This document shows positions 36,691 to 44,508 of a stretch of DNA of 64,000 bases, in pieces. The notes under the pieces are model-generated. The model had not been told where the DNA came from, made no database searches, and saw only the letters and a list, made by a program, of their open reading frames with translations. The stretch lies in assembly GCA_012269545.1 (NCBI GenBank), contig JAAXKB010000081.1, positions 1 through 64,000 on the forward strand, in the 5' to 3' direction. A program made the translations under genes and the position numbers. This DNA comes from Gammaproteobacteria bacterium. Lineage in GTDB: Bacteria > Pseudomonadota > Gammaproteobacteria > Pseudomonadales > Azotimanducaceae. Position 1 is the stretch's first letter. Each line of letters opens with the position of its first letter.

Positions 36691-37371
36691 ATGGCAAAGA
36701 TCGGCATGTTAAACGAGGGCGCGCTGCACGCTGCGCTTAAACAAGATTATCTCGGTGAGAGCGGTCTTGCAGAGGTTCCGTTTGGTGGCTTTGTCGCCGA
36801 TGTGGTTCGCGACGGCGTGATTTACGAAGTTCAAACTTCCAGCTTTAGTGGTTTGGGTCGTAAGATGCTGGCGCTGGCGGATCTGAGTCCGGTTGTACTG
36901 GTACATCCGATTCCTCACGCGAAGTACTTGGTCAGGGTGCAAGACACCGAAAGCGGCGAGTTTACGCGTCGTCGCTCGCCCAAGCGCGGTGCCATCGTGC
37001 ATATCCTGCGCGAGCTTGTGTATCTGCCGGAAATGCTCAAGCACTCAAACTTTGCCATTGAAGTCGTCCTGACCGAAGAAGAAGAAATACAGACATTTGA
37101 TCCTAAGGCACGTCGTGGTCGTGGCGGCTGGCGACGCAAAGGGCGTCACTTATTAAACGTGTTGGAACGGTATCGTCTGCAGTCGGCCGACGAGCTGTGG
37201 GCTTTTGTCGACGAAGAACTGCCGGATGAATTCACGACGGCAGATTTGGCGGCTAGCATGGGTCAGCCCAAGGCACTGGCCCAACAGTTGGCCTACTGCT
37301 TAAGACACTTGGACGCTGTCGAGGTCTGTGGCAAAACCGGTAATGCCCTGAATTACCGTCGTCTGATCTAG
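36691..37371 (+). CDS. Protein with a PD-(D/E)xK nuclease-like motif and a C-terminal winged-helix-like region
   Basis: 226 residues, unrecognised. The N-terminal part contains Glu9 in an initial helix (LNEGALHAALK), Asp37 (FVADVVRDG) and Glu46-x-Gln48 (YEVQT), the spacing of a PD-(D/E)xK-type active site with Gln at the Lys place. A basic Gly/Arg stretch follows (about 140-150, RRGRGGWRRKGR), then a C-terminal region (LQSADELWAFVDEEL, FTTADLAASMGQPKALAQQL) that looks like a winged helix. That architecture suggests a DNA- or RNA-processing protein. It overlaps the convergent glpD by 72 bp and is divergent from the 100-aa gene. The nuclease reading is an inference. Confidence 0.72.
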   Translation: MAKIGMLNEGALHAALKQDYLGESGLAEVPFGGFVADVVRDGVIYEVQTSSFSGLGRKMLALADLSPVVLVHPIPHAKYLVRVQDTESGEFTRRRSPKRGAIVHILRELVYLPEMLKHSNFAIEVVLTEEEEIQTFDPKARRGRGGWRRKGRHLLNVLERYRLQSADELWAFVDEELPDEFTTADLAASMGQPKALAQQLAYCLRHLDAVEVCGKTGNALNYRRLI

Positions 37372-38883
37372 ATACGCCTGCAGCGCGTCGATTTCTTCAG
37401 GCTGCATGCGCAGACCGAGCTTCGTTCGCCGGTATACGATGTCCTCGGCCCGTTGCGCCCATTCTTCTCGAACGAGAAAGTCGACTTCGGCCTGATACAG
37501 GCTCGCACCAAAGTGTTGGCCAAGATCGCTGGCGTTTTCACATCGCGCCAGCATCAGCCAGAGTTGGGTGCCGTAAAGACGGGCGAGGCGCTGGAGTAAC
37601 GTGGTCTCGACAAAGGGAAAGTCGGTGGTGGCCTTGGCGAGCAGTTGATCAAACTGCGTTGCGGGGAAGTCGCCGCCGGGCAGCGCCGCGTGGGCTGTCC
37701 ACTTCTTTGTTTTCTTCTTCGCCGTTTGGTCCACCAAGGTCAAAACTTCTTCCGCCAATTTTCGGTAAGTTGTTATTTTGCCGCCAAAGATATTGATCAG
37801 TTTTCCGCCGGTTGCCCGGTCTTGCGTAATCACATAATCGCGGGTTGCCTCGGTCGCTTCGTCGGCGCCGTCGTCAAACAGCGGGCGCACGCCAGAAAAG
37901 TGCCAGACCACGTCCTGCGCCGTGACCGGATCGCGCAAGTAATCGGAAGCAACGCCACACAGGTATTGGATCTCCGCATCGGTAATCTGCGGCCGCTCCG
38001 TCAGGGAGGCGTTGTCGTTATCCGTGGTCCCGATCATCAGGTAATCGGTTTCATATGGAATGGCGAAAATCACGCGATCGTCGGCATGCTGAAACAGGTA
38101 TGAGCGGTCATCGGGTAAACGCCGTTTGATGACAATATGACTGCCTCCGACTAGGCGAATGTTGTTGGTGTCGTTGCGGCCCAAGGCCTGGCGCAGCACC
38201 TCGTCGACCCAGGGGCCTGCAGCGTTTACTAACTGCGATGCAGTCAACGACTGACGTTTGCCGCCGATTTGATCCTCGACTTCCAGCTGCCAGTGCCGGC
38301 CGTCAAATACGGCACTGATCAACTTGGTGCGTGGCATGACCTCGGCACCGTTTAGCCAAGCATCGCGCAAGTTCAAAATAACCAAGCGGGAGTCCTCGAC
38401 CCAGCAGTCTGAGTATTCAAACGCGGTGTCGAATGTCTCTTGCAGTATGGCGCCCGCTCTATCCTGCTTAAGATCAATGCGAGTGGCCGCGGGTAATAAC
38501 TTGCGGCCACCAAGGTGGTCGTAAATAAACAGGCCAAGCCTGAGTAACCATTGAGGGCGCAGGCCCTTATGGTGCGGCAATACGAAACGCATGGGCCAGA
38601 TGATGTGAGGTGCCATATGCCACAGCGTCTCTCGTTCCCGCAGTGATTCGGCAACCAGCCGGAATTTGTAGTACTGCAGGTAACGCAGTCCACCGTGGAT
38701 TAATTTGGTGGATGCTGAAGAGGTGCCCGCGCCAAAGTCCCCAGAGTCGCACAGCGCAACCGAATAGCCCCGGCCGGCAGCATCTCGCGCGACGCCGGCA
38801 CCATTGATGCCGCCGCCGATGACAAAGAGGTCGTAGTGGTTGGCGATGTCGCTTCTCGCAGGTGTGAGGTCAGATAAAGTCAT
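37300..38883 (-). CDS. glpD: Aerobic glycerol-3-phosphate dehydrogenase
   Basis: 527 residues. Membrane-associated FAD enzyme oxidising glycerol-3-phosphate to dihydroxyacetone phosphate with quinone. FAD motif VIGGGINGAGVARDAAGRG near residue 20; substrate/FAD segments TSSASTKLIHGGLRYLQ and GLPHHKGLRP-type FVLPHHKGLRP; C-terminal cap DFLVREEWAQRAEDIVYRRTK. ATG 38883 is set by family length; the frame continues upstream for 242 more codons as a shadow in eamA, so automatic callers may over-extend it. The C-terminus extends beyond E. coli GlpD. No glpK or glpF is near. Confidence 0.94.
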   Translation of the reverse strand: MTLSDLTPARSDIANHYDLFVIGGGINGAGVARDAAGRGYSVALCDSGDFGAGTSSASTKLIHGGLRYLQYYKFRLVAESLRERETLWHMAPHIIWPMRFVLPHHKGLRPQWLLRLGLFIYDHLGGRKLLPAATRIDLKQDRAGAILQETFDTAFEYSDCWVEDSRLVILNLRDAWLNGAEVMPRTKLISAVFDGRHWQLEVEDQIGGKRQSLTASQLVNAAGPWVDEVLRQALGRNDTNNIRLVGGSHIVIKRRLPDDRSYLFQHADDRVIFAIPYETDYLMIGTTDNDNASLTERPQITDAEIQYLCGVASDYLRDPVTAQDVVWHFSGVRPLFDDGADEATEATRDYVITQDRATGGKLINIFGGKITTYRKLAEEVLTLVDQTAKKKTKKWTAHAALPGGDFPATQFDQLLAKATTDFPFVETTLLQRLARLYGTQLWLMLARCENASDLGQHFGASLYQAEVDFLVREEWAQRAEDIVYRRTKLGLRMQPEEIDALQAYLDQTTVIQGITGFATDLDSVQVS

Positions 38884-38963
38884 CGCCGACGGGTAACATG
38901 AGTAGTGAGAGAGCCTAACATGGGCGGCACGACGGTTTGTGATAATCCTGTGATCAAACAGCC

Positions 38964-39866
38964 TCAGATCGTCTCTCGGTGGGCCATCTGGCGCTGAGCG
39001 AGTGCGATGCCCGAGACGATGAGTACCACGGCAACCAGATCGAACGGACCGCGAGACTCGGCATAAAACAGCGCGCCCACTGCCATTGCCCCAACACCTT
39101 CCAGACACAAAATCACCGCGGCCAAGCTGGTGTTCAGACGGCCAACACCAAAGGCGACTAGGCCTTGCCCCAAAAGATGGGCGAGCCAAGCGAGGGCAAA
39201 GACGCTGAGCCAGCCAGAGAACGAAGTGGGGATCATGGGCTCGCCGGCGGTCGTATTCGCGACCACCATGAAGGGCAGTAAGATCAGGGCGCACAAGGCG
39301 GATGAGAACATCATAGTGTCTGTGGTTGATAGGGTTTGTCGACAGCGTCCAACGGCGAGGATGTAGCCAGTAAAGAAAAAGCCCGTAAGCAGCCCGTAGA
39401 GATCTCCTGTCCAAGAACTCGTGCCAGTGGAAAGATGCGATGTGACTAAAACGGCCGACCCGCTCAAGGCACACGCCAGCCCAAGCAAAAACAAAGGCGA
39501 GAGAGGTTGGCGCAGAAAGATGAAAGCGGTCAGCGGTACCCACAAACTGGAGAGAGTCGCGAGAAAGGTCGCATTGCCAAGCGAGGTGTGAATCAGCGAC
39601 AAGTGCCAAAAGATCAGGTCCCCGGCAAAGCAGGCGCCCGCGATAAGGAGCGGTAGCCTCTGACCTCTTGCGGGTAATCGCCAGGTAGGTTGTCTACTTA
39701 GGGCGGTGAGCGCCAGTAAGACCGGTAAGGCTAGGGCTACCCGCCAGAAGCCTGCGGCGGTGCTGCCGATATCAATTTCGCGCAAGGCAGCCGTCGTTGC
39801 CCCCAGAATTAGTGCCCCGGCAATCACCGCCAGCAAAGACAAAAAAAACGGCTGAGGCGTCCTCAC
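38964..39866 (-). CDS. EamA-family (DMT) transporter
   Basis: 300 residues with ten hydrophobic helices in two EamA repeats (about 8-140 and 150-290). The second repeat has the typical LLGQGLVAFGVGRLNTS and LEGVGAMAVGALFYAE elements. DMT members export amino acids and other metabolites. Start GTG 39866 with a poor site; the stop is 80 bp before glpD. Substrate unknown. Confidence 0.9.
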   Translation of the reverse strand: MRTPQPFFLSLLAVIAGALILGATTAALREIDIGSTAAGFWRVALALPVLLALTALSRQPTWRLPARGQRLPLLIAGACFAGDLIFWHLSLIHTSLGNATFLATLSSLWVPLTAFIFLRQPLSPLFLLGLACALSGSAVLVTSHLSTGTSSWTGDLYGLLTGFFFTGYILAVGRCRQTLSTTDTMMFSSALCALILLPFMVVANTTAGEPMIPTSFSGWLSVFALAWLAHLLGQGLVAFGVGRLNTSLAAVILCLEGVGAMAVGALFYAESRGPFDLVAVVLIVSGIALAQRQMAHRETI

Positions 39867-39905
39867 AACGCACCAGTCTGGTGCTCAGCCGGAGCACGCG
39901 GGCCG

Positions 39906-40976
39906 TTAATCGGTAACGAGCCCTTGCAGCACGGCGGCTTCCTGACGCACAAATTCGGGTGCGCCCAGCCATTGCCGATTTGCGCCACAGCGCTTGAACC
40001 AGTAGTGCAGTCCCACCAGATCGGTAAAGCCCATGCCACCATGCACCTCGGTCGCTGTCTTGGCGACAAATTGCGCGACTTCGGCTAAGTGTGCCTTGGT
40101 GTGGCAGGCGGTGATACGCGCTTCGTCCGGCAGTTCTGCCAGCGCATGGCCGGCAAACCACACCATGGAGCGACACGGTTCAAGCTGTGCGGCCATTTCT
40201 GCGCACATATGCTTGACCGCCTGAAAACTGCCGATGGGACGATTGAATTGTTCACGCTGCTTGGCGTATTCCACCGCCTGATCCAGCATGTTTTGCGCGG
40301 CACCCAGTGTGTCGGCTGCGATGGCGACGCGCCCGATGTCCACGGTGGCGTCGAAGACCTTGGTATCGGTGCTGATGCACTGGGCTTCAACATTGTCGTA
40401 GGTCAGTTCTACCGTGCGCCGAGTCTTATCGACCGTCGTGAGGTGCGTTCGCTTCAACCCCGGATCACTGGCAGAAATCAGATGCAGGTGTTTTTGCTGA
40501 TCTGCCACAAGGTAGGAGTCCGCATCAGCGTCGAAGGCAAACAGTGATTTGCCATACATCCGCTCGCCGCGTACTTCCACTCGCGCGTCATTGCGTCGCT
40601 TGATGGCCTCTGAAAAAGCGACCCCAACGCGGTGGGTTCCCGCGGCTATGTCTGCCAGCAGAGCATCGTGGTCGCCGCCGCTGGCGACTAAGGCCGTCGG
40701 TGCCATTACAGCCGTGCCGAGAAAGGGTGTGGGGGCAATGTGAGCACCAAGACACTCTGCCACGATGGCCGCGTCCAAGGGGGCTAAACCTATGCCGCCC
40801 TGATCTTCGGGCACCAGCAAGGCCGGCACGCCCAGTTCGGTAAGACCGGCCCAAATATCGGTGTCATCGCTGCCATCTGCGTAGCGGCGTACACGGTCTA
40901 AAGATGAATTGTCGTCCAAAAAGCGATTGACGTTATCGCGCAGGAGGATCTGCTCTTCTGAAAGTCCAAATTGCAT
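39906..40976 (-). CDS. Acyl-CoA dehydrogenase (small, FadE-pair type subunit)
   Basis: 356 residues: N-terminal ACAD domain (FGLSEEQILLRDNVNRFL), a weak middle domain and a C-terminal domain (LGAAQNMLDQAVEYAKQREQF, GSFQAVKHMCAEMA, TATEVHGGMGFTD). The glutamate at the usual ACAD position is not obvious (EVHGG region), as in the smaller partners of alpha2beta2 dehydrogenases of sterol or bile-acid side-chain degradation. It lies 2 bp from the following acyl-CoA dehydrogenase, so an obligate heterotetramer is probable. Confidence 0.9.
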   Translation of the reverse strand: MQFGLSEEQILLRDNVNRFLDDNSSLDRVRRYADGSDDTDIWAGLTELGVPALLVPEDQGGIGLAPLDAAIVAECLGAHIAPTPFLGTAVMAPTALVASGGDHDALLADIAAGTHRVGVAFSEAIKRRNDARVEVRGERMYGKSLFAFDADADSYLVADQQKHLHLISASDPGLKRTHLTTVDKTRRTVELTYDNVEAQCISTDTKVFDATVDIGRVAIAADTLGAAQNMLDQAVEYAKQREQFNRPIGSFQAVKHMCAEMAAQLEPCRSMVWFAGHALAELPDEARITACHTKAHLAEVAQFVAKTATEVHGGMGFTDLVGLHYWFKRCGANRQWLGAPEFVRQEAAVLQGLVTD

Positions 40977-40978
40977 AG

Positions 40979-42172
40979 TTAGCTCGCTTTCTCGAATTTA
41001 GGTTCGCGAGGCATGCCAAGGCCACGTTCGCTGATGATGTTCTTTTGAATCTGCGAAGTGCCACCACCGATGATCAGCCCCAAGAAGTACATGTAATCTC
41101 GCTGCCAACTTCCCGATCCACGCAGGTAGGGGTTGTCTTCATAGGCAAGACCAATTTCACCCATGATGTCGATCGCCAACCCTTCCAAGTCGTGACGCAA
41201 TTCCGTGCCTTCAAGCTTGGTGATCATGCGTGACAAGCCGGGATCTTGACCCGGATTTAAACGGGCAGAGAGGACGCGCAGTTCGTTAAAGCGCATGGCC
41301 ATCACTTTACTTTGAATTTTCATCAGGCGGTCTCGGTAGACCGGATTATCAATCAGTCTGGCGCCGTCCGCCGTTTCATTTTTCATCAAATCGATCAGCG
41401 CATTGACCCGGGTCTGTGCTGTGTTTGCCGGAGCCAACGTCTCGCGCTCGTGGCCCAAAATGGCGTTGGCAACCTGCCAACCCTGGCCGCGTTCACCAAC
41501 GATTTGGTGCTTAGGCACGCGCACATCGGTGAAGAACGTTTCGTTGAAGTTAGCTTGACCCGTCATGTCCACCAGCGGACGCACTTCGATCCCCGGGGTT
41601 TTCATGTCAAACAGCAAAAACGATATGCCCTTGTGCTTTGGCGCGTCAGGTTCGCTGCGCACCAAACAGAATATCCAGTCAGCTATCTGTGCTGTGCTGG
41701 TCCAGATTTTTTGGCCGTTAATCACCCATTCATCGCCATCCAACACGGCGGCTGTGGACAGGGCGGCTAAGTCGCTGCCCGCTCCGGGTTCGGAATAGCC
41801 CTGACACCACAGCATCTCGCCCATAATCGTCGGGCGAATGAATTGCTCTTTTTGTTCTTGCGTGCCCATTTCCAGCAGTGTTGGCACCAGCATGGAAATC
41901 CCTTGGCCACCCAAGCCAGGGCTAACCCGCGCGTTGGAAAATTCTTCGGCAATAATGCGGGACTTGATAATGTCGGGCTCTGCGCCGTAGCCGCCAAATT
42001 CTTTGGGAATCGTGCGGCAGGTATAACCGTTTTCGATCAGCAATTTCTGCCAGTCCTTGGCGGCTTGGCCGCGCAGGTCGTTGCCCTTGGGTGCCTTATC
42101 CGCATTGTTGGTCAAAAAAGTGATGACTTCGCTGCGGAACGAGTCGTACTCAGGGCCAAAGGATAAATCCAT
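40979..42172 (-). CDS. Acyl-CoA dehydrogenase (partner subunit)
   Basis: 397 residues, full ACAD: MLWCQGYSEPGAGSDLAAL (middle-domain FAD signature), NGQKIWTSTAQIADW, GQGWQVANAILGHERE and a C-terminal end GGGTSQIQKNIISERGLG. AAGGAG precedes the ATG. It is the first gene of a two-gene unit with the smaller ACAD; paired genes of this kind encode alpha2beta2 enzymes acting on CoA esters of bulky acids. The intergenic 143 bp to the dUTPase gene carries the divergent promoters. Confidence 0.92.
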   Translation of the reverse strand: MDLSFGPEYDSFRSEVITFLTNNADKAPKGNDLRGQAAKDWQKLLIENGYTCRTIPKEFGGYGAEPDIIKSRIIAEEFSNARVSPGLGGQGISMLVPTLLEMGTQEQKEQFIRPTIMGEMLWCQGYSEPGAGSDLAALSTAAVLDGDEWVINGQKIWTSTAQIADWIFCLVRSEPDAPKHKGISFLLFDMKTPGIEVRPLVDMTGQANFNETFFTDVRVPKHQIVGERGQGWQVANAILGHERETLAPANTAQTRVNALIDLMKNETADGARLIDNPVYRDRLMKIQSKVMAMRFNELRVLSARLNPGQDPGLSRMITKLEGTELRHDLEGLAIDIMGEIGLAYEDNPYLRGSGSWQRDYMYFLGLIIGGGTSQIQKNIISERGLGMPREPKFEKAS

Positions 42173-42315
42173 GGGAACTCCTTGGTGGGGTGTCTGTAAA
42201 CTTTGAGTCGTAGGCTAACGGCTGCTCCCCGAGCGAGCAATAGATTGGATAGGGCGTATCACGCGCAGTTTAGGTAGGCTTCGGGGTTATCAAACGACTT
42301 CCAACAGGTGACTGT

Positions 42316-42984
42316 ATGCCGACTGCCAATGGCCCAACTGAGGGTATGAACGAACGATATGCCATGCTGCAAACCATGGCAGAGATGCAGGACGCGCATA
42401 ACACGCTGGTGCATGAACAGTGGCGGACTCAAGGCTACGAGTATTATCGCGCGATGTGGGTTGAATGCGCTGAAATGCTCGATCACTTCGGTTGGAAATG
42501 GTGGAAAAAGCAGGATGGTGATCTGGATCAGGTGAAGCTGGAATTGGTGGATATCTGGCACTTTGCTTTGAGCGAGTTGCTCCGAAACGGGGAGGTAGAC
42601 GCTTCCATAGCCGAGGCGATTGATGGCGTTGCGCCTGCATTGGCTGCCACCCCTGAGGCTCAAGCCGAGCAGTTTCGTCTGGCCATTGAGGCGTTGGCTG
42701 TCTCGTGTCTGCGCACCCGATCTTTTGAACTGCAACCGTTTCTGGATGCAATGGCCGCCTTGCCCATGGCCTTTGAGGAGTTATTTGCGCTCTACATCGG
42801 TAAAAACATGCTCAACCGCTTCCGCCAAAACAATGGCTATAAAACCGGCGAGTACCGCAAGCTCTGGAGCGGTCGCGAGGATAACGAACACCTGATCGAA
42901 TTGCTTGAAGAGCTGAACGTTCCTGCAGCCGAGTTGCCCGAAGCTCTCTACGACGCGCTTGTCGTTCGTTACCGCGCCGGCTAA
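42316..42984 (+). CDS. All-alpha dUTP diphosphatase (dUTPase_2 family)
   Basis: 222 residues, helical throughout. The all-alpha NTP pyrophosphatase signature ExxE-x(12-28)-ExxD is present as Glu50-x2-Glu53 and Glu76-x2-Asp79 (WVECAEMLDHFGWKWW, VKLELVDIWHF), with the Trp-rich segment between typical of the dimeric dUTPase of Leishmania/Campylobacter type. It hydrolyses dUTP/dUDP to dUMP with Mg2+. It is followed 2 bp later by an MTH1-like NUDIX protein, which makes a nucleotide-pool cleaning unit. A CAGG ribosome site is weak. Confidence 0.88.
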   Translation: MPTANGPTEGMNERYAMLQTMAEMQDAHNTLVHEQWRTQGYEYYRAMWVECAEMLDHFGWKWWKKQDGDLDQVKLELVDIWHFALSELLRNGEVDASIAEAIDGVAPALAATPEAQAEQFRLAIEALAVSCLRTRSFELQPFLDAMAALPMAFEELFALYIGKNMLNRFRQNNGYKTGEYRKLWSGREDNEHLIELLEELNVPAAELPEALYDALVVRYRAG

Positions 42985-42986
42985 TC

Positions 42987-43556
42987 ATGAGGCCAACTCT
43001 TCGCACGCTCTGGCAGGAGGCTTGGCAGCCAGAATTTGTCGGCACATTGCTCTTTCTGGTGGATCGAAACCGCGTGCTGCTAATCGAAAAAAAGACCGGT
43101 CACGGCATGGGCAAGATCAATGCTCCGGGTGGTAAGTGGGATATTGGCGAATCACTGATGGCCTGCGCGCGTCGAGAGATGCTTGAAGAGACAGGTATTG
43201 ATGCTCAACCGCTCGGCTGTGTCGGGGAACTGCGTTTTGTTGAACGGGATGGCCCCCAATGGCTGGGCTATGTGTTTGTTGCACGACAGTTTTCCGGTGC
43301 GATGACAGAAACTCCCGAGGCCAGACCGTTTTGGTGTGACGTGGAAGGCATTCCCTACCATCAAATGTGGGCAGATGATGCAATTTGGCTGCCCAAGGTG
43401 CTGGAGCACGGCGTCCTCGGTGATAAACCGGACGCTCCCCCGTTGGTGTATGACTTCTTGTTTACCGGCGGCAAGTTGTTGGAGCATGGCCCCAGTCATC
43501 AGTCCGGTTTAAGTTTGTCGATTCATGCTCCACGGCAGGAGTGGGTAGAGGAATAA
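42987..43556 (+). CDS. NUDIX hydrolase, MTH1-like 8-oxo-(d)GTPase
   Basis: 189 residues with a complete Nudix box: Gly49-x5-Glu55-x7-Arg63-Glu64-x2-Glu67-Glu68-x-Gly70 (box begins GKWDIGES). The preceding KINAPGG and the following GELRFVERDG, and the order, resemble human MTH1 (NUDT1), which hydrolyses oxidised purine nucleoside triphosphates. Start 2 bp after the dUTPase stop. Predicted function is removal of oxidised dNTPs; specificity is inferred from similarity. Confidence 0.88.
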   Translation: MRPTLRTLWQEAWQPEFVGTLLFLVDRNRVLLIEKKTGHGMGKINAPGGKWDIGESLMACARREMLEETGIDAQPLGCVGELRFVERDGPQWLGYVFVARQFSGAMTETPEARPFWCDVEGIPYHQMWADDAIWLPKVLEHGVLGDKPDAPPLVYDFLFTGGKLLEHGPSHQSGLSLSIHAPRQEWVEE

Positions 43557-43558
43557 CG

Positions 43559-44467
43559 ATGCGTATTGGTATTTCCATTCAGTCAGCCTATCGAGTCTCG
43601 GACCCCAGAGAAGGCGCGCGATTCATGGTGGAACGTGCCGAGGCGGCGCGCCAAGCAGATTTGGACTCGCTTTTTGTCGGTGATCATCATGTCACCGATC
43701 ACGCGTATTACCAGAACTCGCCAATCCTAGGTCGGATGCTGGCGCATTGGCACGATAAGCCAGCGGGCGCCTTGTATCTGCTGCCACTGTGGCACCCTGT
43801 GTTGCTGGCTGAACAGGTCTCTACCTTGGCTGCCATCATGCCAGGCCGATTCATTATGCAGTGCGGGCTAGGTGGGCTGCCCCACCAGAGTGCGGGCATG
43901 GGTGTTGATATGAGTCAGCGCGTGGCTATGTTCGAGGACTCGCTCGCTATTATGCGTCGCTTGTGGGCGGGTGAGACTGTCAGCCACGACCGTTTTTGGT
44001 CGATAGAAAATGCCAGAATTGCACCGCTGCCAGCCCAAGATATCGACGTATGGGTTGGCGCTTCGGTGCCGGCTGCAATCAATCGTGCTGCCCGGCTGGG
44101 CGAAGGTTGGTTGGGCAGCCCGAGCCTATCGCCCCAACAAAGCAAGGATCAGTTGAATCAGTACCGTCAGGCGTGTGCGGAACACGATCGTCGACCACGG
44201 GCCGTCGCCTTGCGCCGCGATGTGTACATAGGTCCGAGCGCCAAGGCCGCCGCCGGATTCAAGGCCAAAGCGGTTGCTAGAGGCTATCGCGGGTTCGCTG
44301 AAGATGCCTTGCTGTGCGGCGAAGTTAAAGCGGTGGCGGAGCAATTTGCGGAATTTGCCGAAGCCGGTTTTACCGACATCATCGTGCGCAACATGGCGTC
44401 GGATCAGAGCGATGCTCTTGCTACCATCGAGGCGCTAAGTGAAGTTCGCAGAGAATTGAATTTGTAG
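43559..44467 (+). CDS. LLM-class flavin-dependent oxidoreductase
   Basis: 302 residues from ATG 43559, luciferase-like TIM barrel: RIGISIQSAY at the start, LFVGDHHV, TLAAIMPGRFIMQCGLGG and the C-terminal FTDIIVRNM. Binds FMN or F420; members include alkanesulfonate and alkanal monooxygenases and F420-dependent reductases. An AGAGGA site precedes the ATG, which lies 2 bp after the NUDIX stop. The frame can be extended six codons upstream within that gene. Substrate unknown. Confidence 0.88.
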   Translation: MRIGISIQSAYRVSDPREGARFMVERAEAARQADLDSLFVGDHHVTDHAYYQNSPILGRMLAHWHDKPAGALYLLPLWHPVLLAEQVSTLAAIMPGRFIMQCGLGGLPHQSAGMGVDMSQRVAMFEDSLAIMRRLWAGETVSHDRFWSIENARIAPLPAQDIDVWVGASVPAAINRAARLGEGWLGSPSLSPQQSKDQLNQYRQACAEHDRRPRAVALRRDVYIGPSAKAAAGFKAKAVARGYRGFAEDALLCGEVKAVAEQFAEFAEAGFTDIIVRNMASDQSDALATIEALSEVRRELNL

Positions 44468-44508
44468 AAGAAGAACGCCGCTCGCTGCGGCAAGTTGAGG
44501 GGAGAATT

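Noticed and set aside
38884-39609. Open frame extending glpD by 242 codons upstream
   Set aside because: It overlaps the eamA gene on the same strand in another frame and lacks family sequence; GlpD begins normally at 38883.
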